Made by a program: the position numbers and the translations under genes. Below are positions 29,819 to 32,573 of a stretch of 32,573 nucleotides of DNA, piece after piece. Source of the stretch: Chromera velia (Eukaryota > Sar > Chromeraceae); contig JAHBMJ010001325.1 of assembly GCA_018398765.1 (NCBI GenBank), positions 1 to 32,573 on the forward strand, given 5' to 3'. The notes beneath the pieces are model-generated. The model made no database searches. It was not told the origin of the DNA and saw only the letters and a list, made by a program, of their open reading frames with translations. Each line of letters opens with the position of its first letter. The stretch's first letter is position 1.

Positions 29819-31615
29819 AACGGAACCATCCTCCTGGCTTCGGTGGGCGGAGAACAGGAGGATCCTCGACTGTGGAAAACTTCTGCACGGCAGGAGGGGG
29901 GGACAGGCGCTCGCTACCGTAGACGGGCAGGTAGGAGCGACCTCGGTCACAGAGGATTCCCTCTAGTCCTTCCGGGCACATCTCCGGTGGGACGATATGA
30001 GGGGTTGCAGCGAAGGATACAGTGGCCGGCGAGGAAATTTTCTTTTCAGCTGGCTGATGAGGGCGAAGGTGTCGTGAACTTATGGGAAGCCCCTCGCCTC
30101 ACTCACCTTCGTGAGGGCTATCAGGAGATTTTGAGCACGGAGGCGCAGGCATTGGCTTCGTCACCGTCTTCCCCTGCCCTCCTCTCTGCTCTGCCTCCCT
30201 CCCTCCCTTCCCCTGCTCCTGCAGAGCCCTCCGAACCCTCCCCTGCTCAGGCCGAGGCCTCGGTAAGGGAAGCGGGGGCGGCGGGCGCCCGACCACGGTC
30301 TCCCTCTCCTGCTGTGTCCAACAGGGCTTCCGTCAACTCCGGGGAGTCGCCGCTGCCGGATTTCCTTGTCCCGCTCGGCTCCTCGATGAAGGGGACCATC
30401 CTGGACCCGTCAGGCCCTGGGGTGCTGCGCACGCCTGGGATGGTGCGGCAGCACACTCGCGCCCCTTTGCGGGGAAGGAGGGTGAAGGATCCAGGCCCTG
30501 TCTTTTATGACAAGAAGGGGAACCGCCTCCTGGGGGCCGATGGGGAGCCCCTGGAGTACAATTGGCGGGTGGAGCAGCCGATGTTCATGACATACCGCCG
30601 GGGGGTGTATGACGCTTGGACTCGTCATTTTGCGCTCATGCTCTACCCTGACTTGGGGAAGATCACGCAGGGAGAGGTTCTGGACACCCTCAAGAACTAC
30701 TTGGCCCCGTGACTGATGACGGGCGTCAAGGGCGACTTGTGGAGAAGTTGGAGTGCAACAAAGACGCAGGACGAAATTCAGGAAGCACGTGAGGTGTTTC
30801 CTGGAGACATGGGTTTCGATCTTGAGGAAGACAGCCTCAAGAAGATCATGTCATAGAACTAGGGCATCTATCTGCACTCGCCTCCACAGCCCCGTCGGAT
30901 TGAAATCTCAGAGGGGTGGACCACTTCGATGAGTCTCCGAGTCTCCATTGCTCCCGATGCAGCAGGGGGCAAGCGTAGGGGGTGATACTACATGCACACG
31001 GCGCTCAACTACTTGGATAGGCCTAAGCAGAAGTGGATCGAGGCTGACAAGGAATTGAGGGAGACAGACGGTCTGTCTCAGATTGAGCCTCCAGGAGCCG
31101 AGTATACCTACTGGACCCCTTTGGAGGGGAAGTTTTGGACAGTCGGGCTGTCCATGGCTATCGGTTTTCCCGAGAGGTACTATGGGTACAAGCGGATTGA
31201 GTTTCAGAACTATGTTCTTCCGAGCTTCTACGACCCGGATCCGGTGGCGGCAAGCATCCGGGCGTACACGAAAGGAGGAGATCGGATGATAGAACACTTT
31301 CGGGACGTGTTCTGGGGGACAGAAAGCAATAAAGATGAGAAAGCGTGGTGCCTCATGTGTGAGATGTGCTACCAGGTTAGGTGCATGTTCCACAGGTCGA
31401 AGCACCACGATGACCGCTCGCGCCCCATCGTGTTCGAGAGACAAGACCCCACGGTTGAGGTCGTCCCTCCCAAGGACCCTAGAGACAGGGTCGACAAGAA
31501 CAAGGTCGGCCGCGGGGACCGAGTGTGGGAGGAGCTCTCGGATGCATCGGTGGCAAAGATAGGCAGAGAGAGAAGGGGAGGCGAAGATGACATAATGAGA
31601 CCTACCGGACTTTAA
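29819..31615 (+). pseudogene. C-terminal region of the polyprotein, no recognisable reverse transcriptase
   Basis: The frame continues from the integrase to TAA near 31615, with stops at TGA 30710, TAG 30854, TAG 30860 and TGA 30983. A Pro/Ser/Ala-rich linker (about 30160-30350) is like that following Copia integrases. After it come DPGPVFYDKKGNRLLG, MTYRRGVYDAWTRHFALML and [20 protein letters not shown]. In a Copia element this is where RT and RNase H should be. I searched for K-ARLV, D-x-x-x-AFL, YVDD and the RNase H acidic motifs and saw none. A short CLMCEMC cluster lies at about 31350-31375. The very end is charged ([17 protein letters not shown]). Function unknown. Confidence 0.6.
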
Positions 31616-31975
31616 CATCATTTCGGACTTTGAAATATAGGATGTTCCATAGTATTTCAACGTTGTTTATATACCTTTAAATATTATAGACATTCTTTAA
31701 AACATAATTCTTTTAAGATAAAATTAATATTAAAGAAAAAATTGAAGCTAAACATGTCAGTGTCAGGAGATTTCAATTTTTGAGTTCTTTTAGCATTCAA
31801 TTATGATAATACATAATATTGTATTTACAATTTTTTTTATATAATTTCGATTACACATAAATAAATGTTTAAGTACAATGTCATGTCAACATGAATGCTT
31901 AGTAGAATAACTGAATTCAAATTATCTTAGTAAATTAAATCTAAACTTAAATAGTTAGCTGGTCACTAAGTTCGT
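31616..31975. other. AT-rich island, no gene
   Basis: It begins right after the polyprotein stop. Very A+T-rich, without an ORF, similar in composition to the islands at 6.47-7.45 kb and 13.73-14.07 kb. No LTR matching the 23.5-24.1 kb leader was found here. Confidence 0.5.
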
Positions 31976-32573
31976 GAGTTAGAGGATGCCTAACCCTAGT
32001 TAGAGCGCTAGGCTCCCGGGCGGCGCATACATAGTTGGTTGGTTTTCGCTAGAATGAGCAAAAGTTATTCACTTAGCAACACCACACGGTAGACATCAAA
32101 CAGGCGGGTCGGGAGCGAGAACAAATGCGATCGGATAACATTACGGACAAATAGATCTGATACAGATGCGCCCGAGAGAGAAGCGTACATTATAATCATT
32201 ATATGATCAATCTGAGTTGATTTCAATGCAACCATCTAGCGTAAGGACTCCCTTTCATCCGAACGTTTCTCATCGTTTCTCGCATGAAGAAAGCTTGTGT
32301 AAGAAGTCATCATTATAACGAATACACGAATCATGCACACACAGTTTGTCGTCACCCCACCCGACAGACAATGCACCATACTCTCCTTGCGAGTTAAATG
32401 AGAGCAGACGCAAAAAGCCAAAAAGAGTTTACTGTTAGGGCATAACGAGCGAGAGCGGAGGAGGAAAGGCGTAAGGGGGGGAGTAAAATCAGAAGGAAAG
32501 GCATAGAGAGGAGAAAAGCAGGTGCATAGACAGGAGCACTCACACATGCGCAACTTACCGATGACTATGCACA
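31976..32573. other. No gene recognised
   Basis: A minus-strand ORF (32553-32236, Cys-rich at its start) has no recognisable motif and overlaps a purine-rich tract at about 32440-32520; I do not call it a gene. A GC-rich patch near 32010-32035 resembles a transposon end in composition, but no partner was found. Confidence 0.45.

Noticed and set aside
24104-31615. Nuclear reassignment of a stop codon to a sense codon
   Set aside because: TAA, TAG and TGA all interrupt the frame, and TGA or TAG end the intact recombinase and the J-domain gene; a single reassigned codon does not explain the pattern.
32000-32040. GC-rich CTAGGCTCCCGGGCGGCGC as a third foldback-element end
   Set aside because: Only CTAGGC matches the elements at 6942 and 15455; no A-tract, no inverse partner and no flanking duplication were found.
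1-32573. CRISPR array, bacterial operon or phage
   Set aside because: No spaced direct repeats of the right kind and no ribosome-binding-site-led gene chain; mobile elements are of eukaryotic types.
23496-32573. LTR pair around the Gag-integrase polyprotein
   Set aside because: The 23.5-24.1 kb leader and the 31.6-32.6 kb flank show no shared stretch on reading; the 3' flank is AT-rich and different.

Overview
The window looks like nuclear DNA of a eukaryotic microbe. There are no bacterial operons. It holds eukaryotic retrotransposon families (tyrosine-recombinase/DIRS-like, Copia-like, and a reverse transcriptase with a GIY-YIG nuclease), GT-AG intron-like signals, microsatellites, and one multidomain signalling-type protein. 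A chromerid or dinoflagellate-like alga is my best guess, but that is inference; the sequence does not name the host.

Layout. 1-900: nothing recognised. 913-4905 (minus): decayed reverse transcriptase and GIY-YIG remnants. 4906-8208: gene-poor, with a TG microsatellite, a CTGT/CT microsatellite, and an AT-rich island carrying a 221-bp foldback element. 8209-9423 (minus): the one host-like gene, joining a J-domain, a rhodanese-like domain and a catalytically dead dual-specificity phosphatase. About 10.3-20.2 kb (plus): a DIRS-like retrotransposon with a Gag-like region, RT/RNase H and an intact tyrosine recombinase. It probably has introns and is interrupted by at least two younger DNA elements. 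A 245-bp foldback element has an exact 8-bp target duplication, and a 1226-bp TIR element has a 5-bp one; subtracting either restores the reading frame. 21.2-23.5 kb (minus): a decayed Copia RT/RNase H. 24.1-31.6 kb (plus): a Gag-protease(?)-integrase polyprotein staying in one frame for 7.5 kb, with eleven internal stops, no frameshift seen and no recognisable RT. 31.6-32.6 kb: AT-rich, then unassigned sequence.

How the parts relate. Apart from the J-domain gene, almost everything recognisable is mobile DNA in layers: retrotransposons inserted first and small DNA transposons then landed in them. Across unrelated elements the coding decay is mostly in-frame stop codons, with few frameshifts. 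The tyrosine recombinase is the only mobile-element ORF here that is both complete and has all catalytic residues.

The most interesting items are the J-rhodanese-pseudophosphatase fusion, the two related foldback elements with A-tract/T-tract modules, the RT-less Gag-integrase polyprotein, and the intact recombinase in an otherwise dead element.
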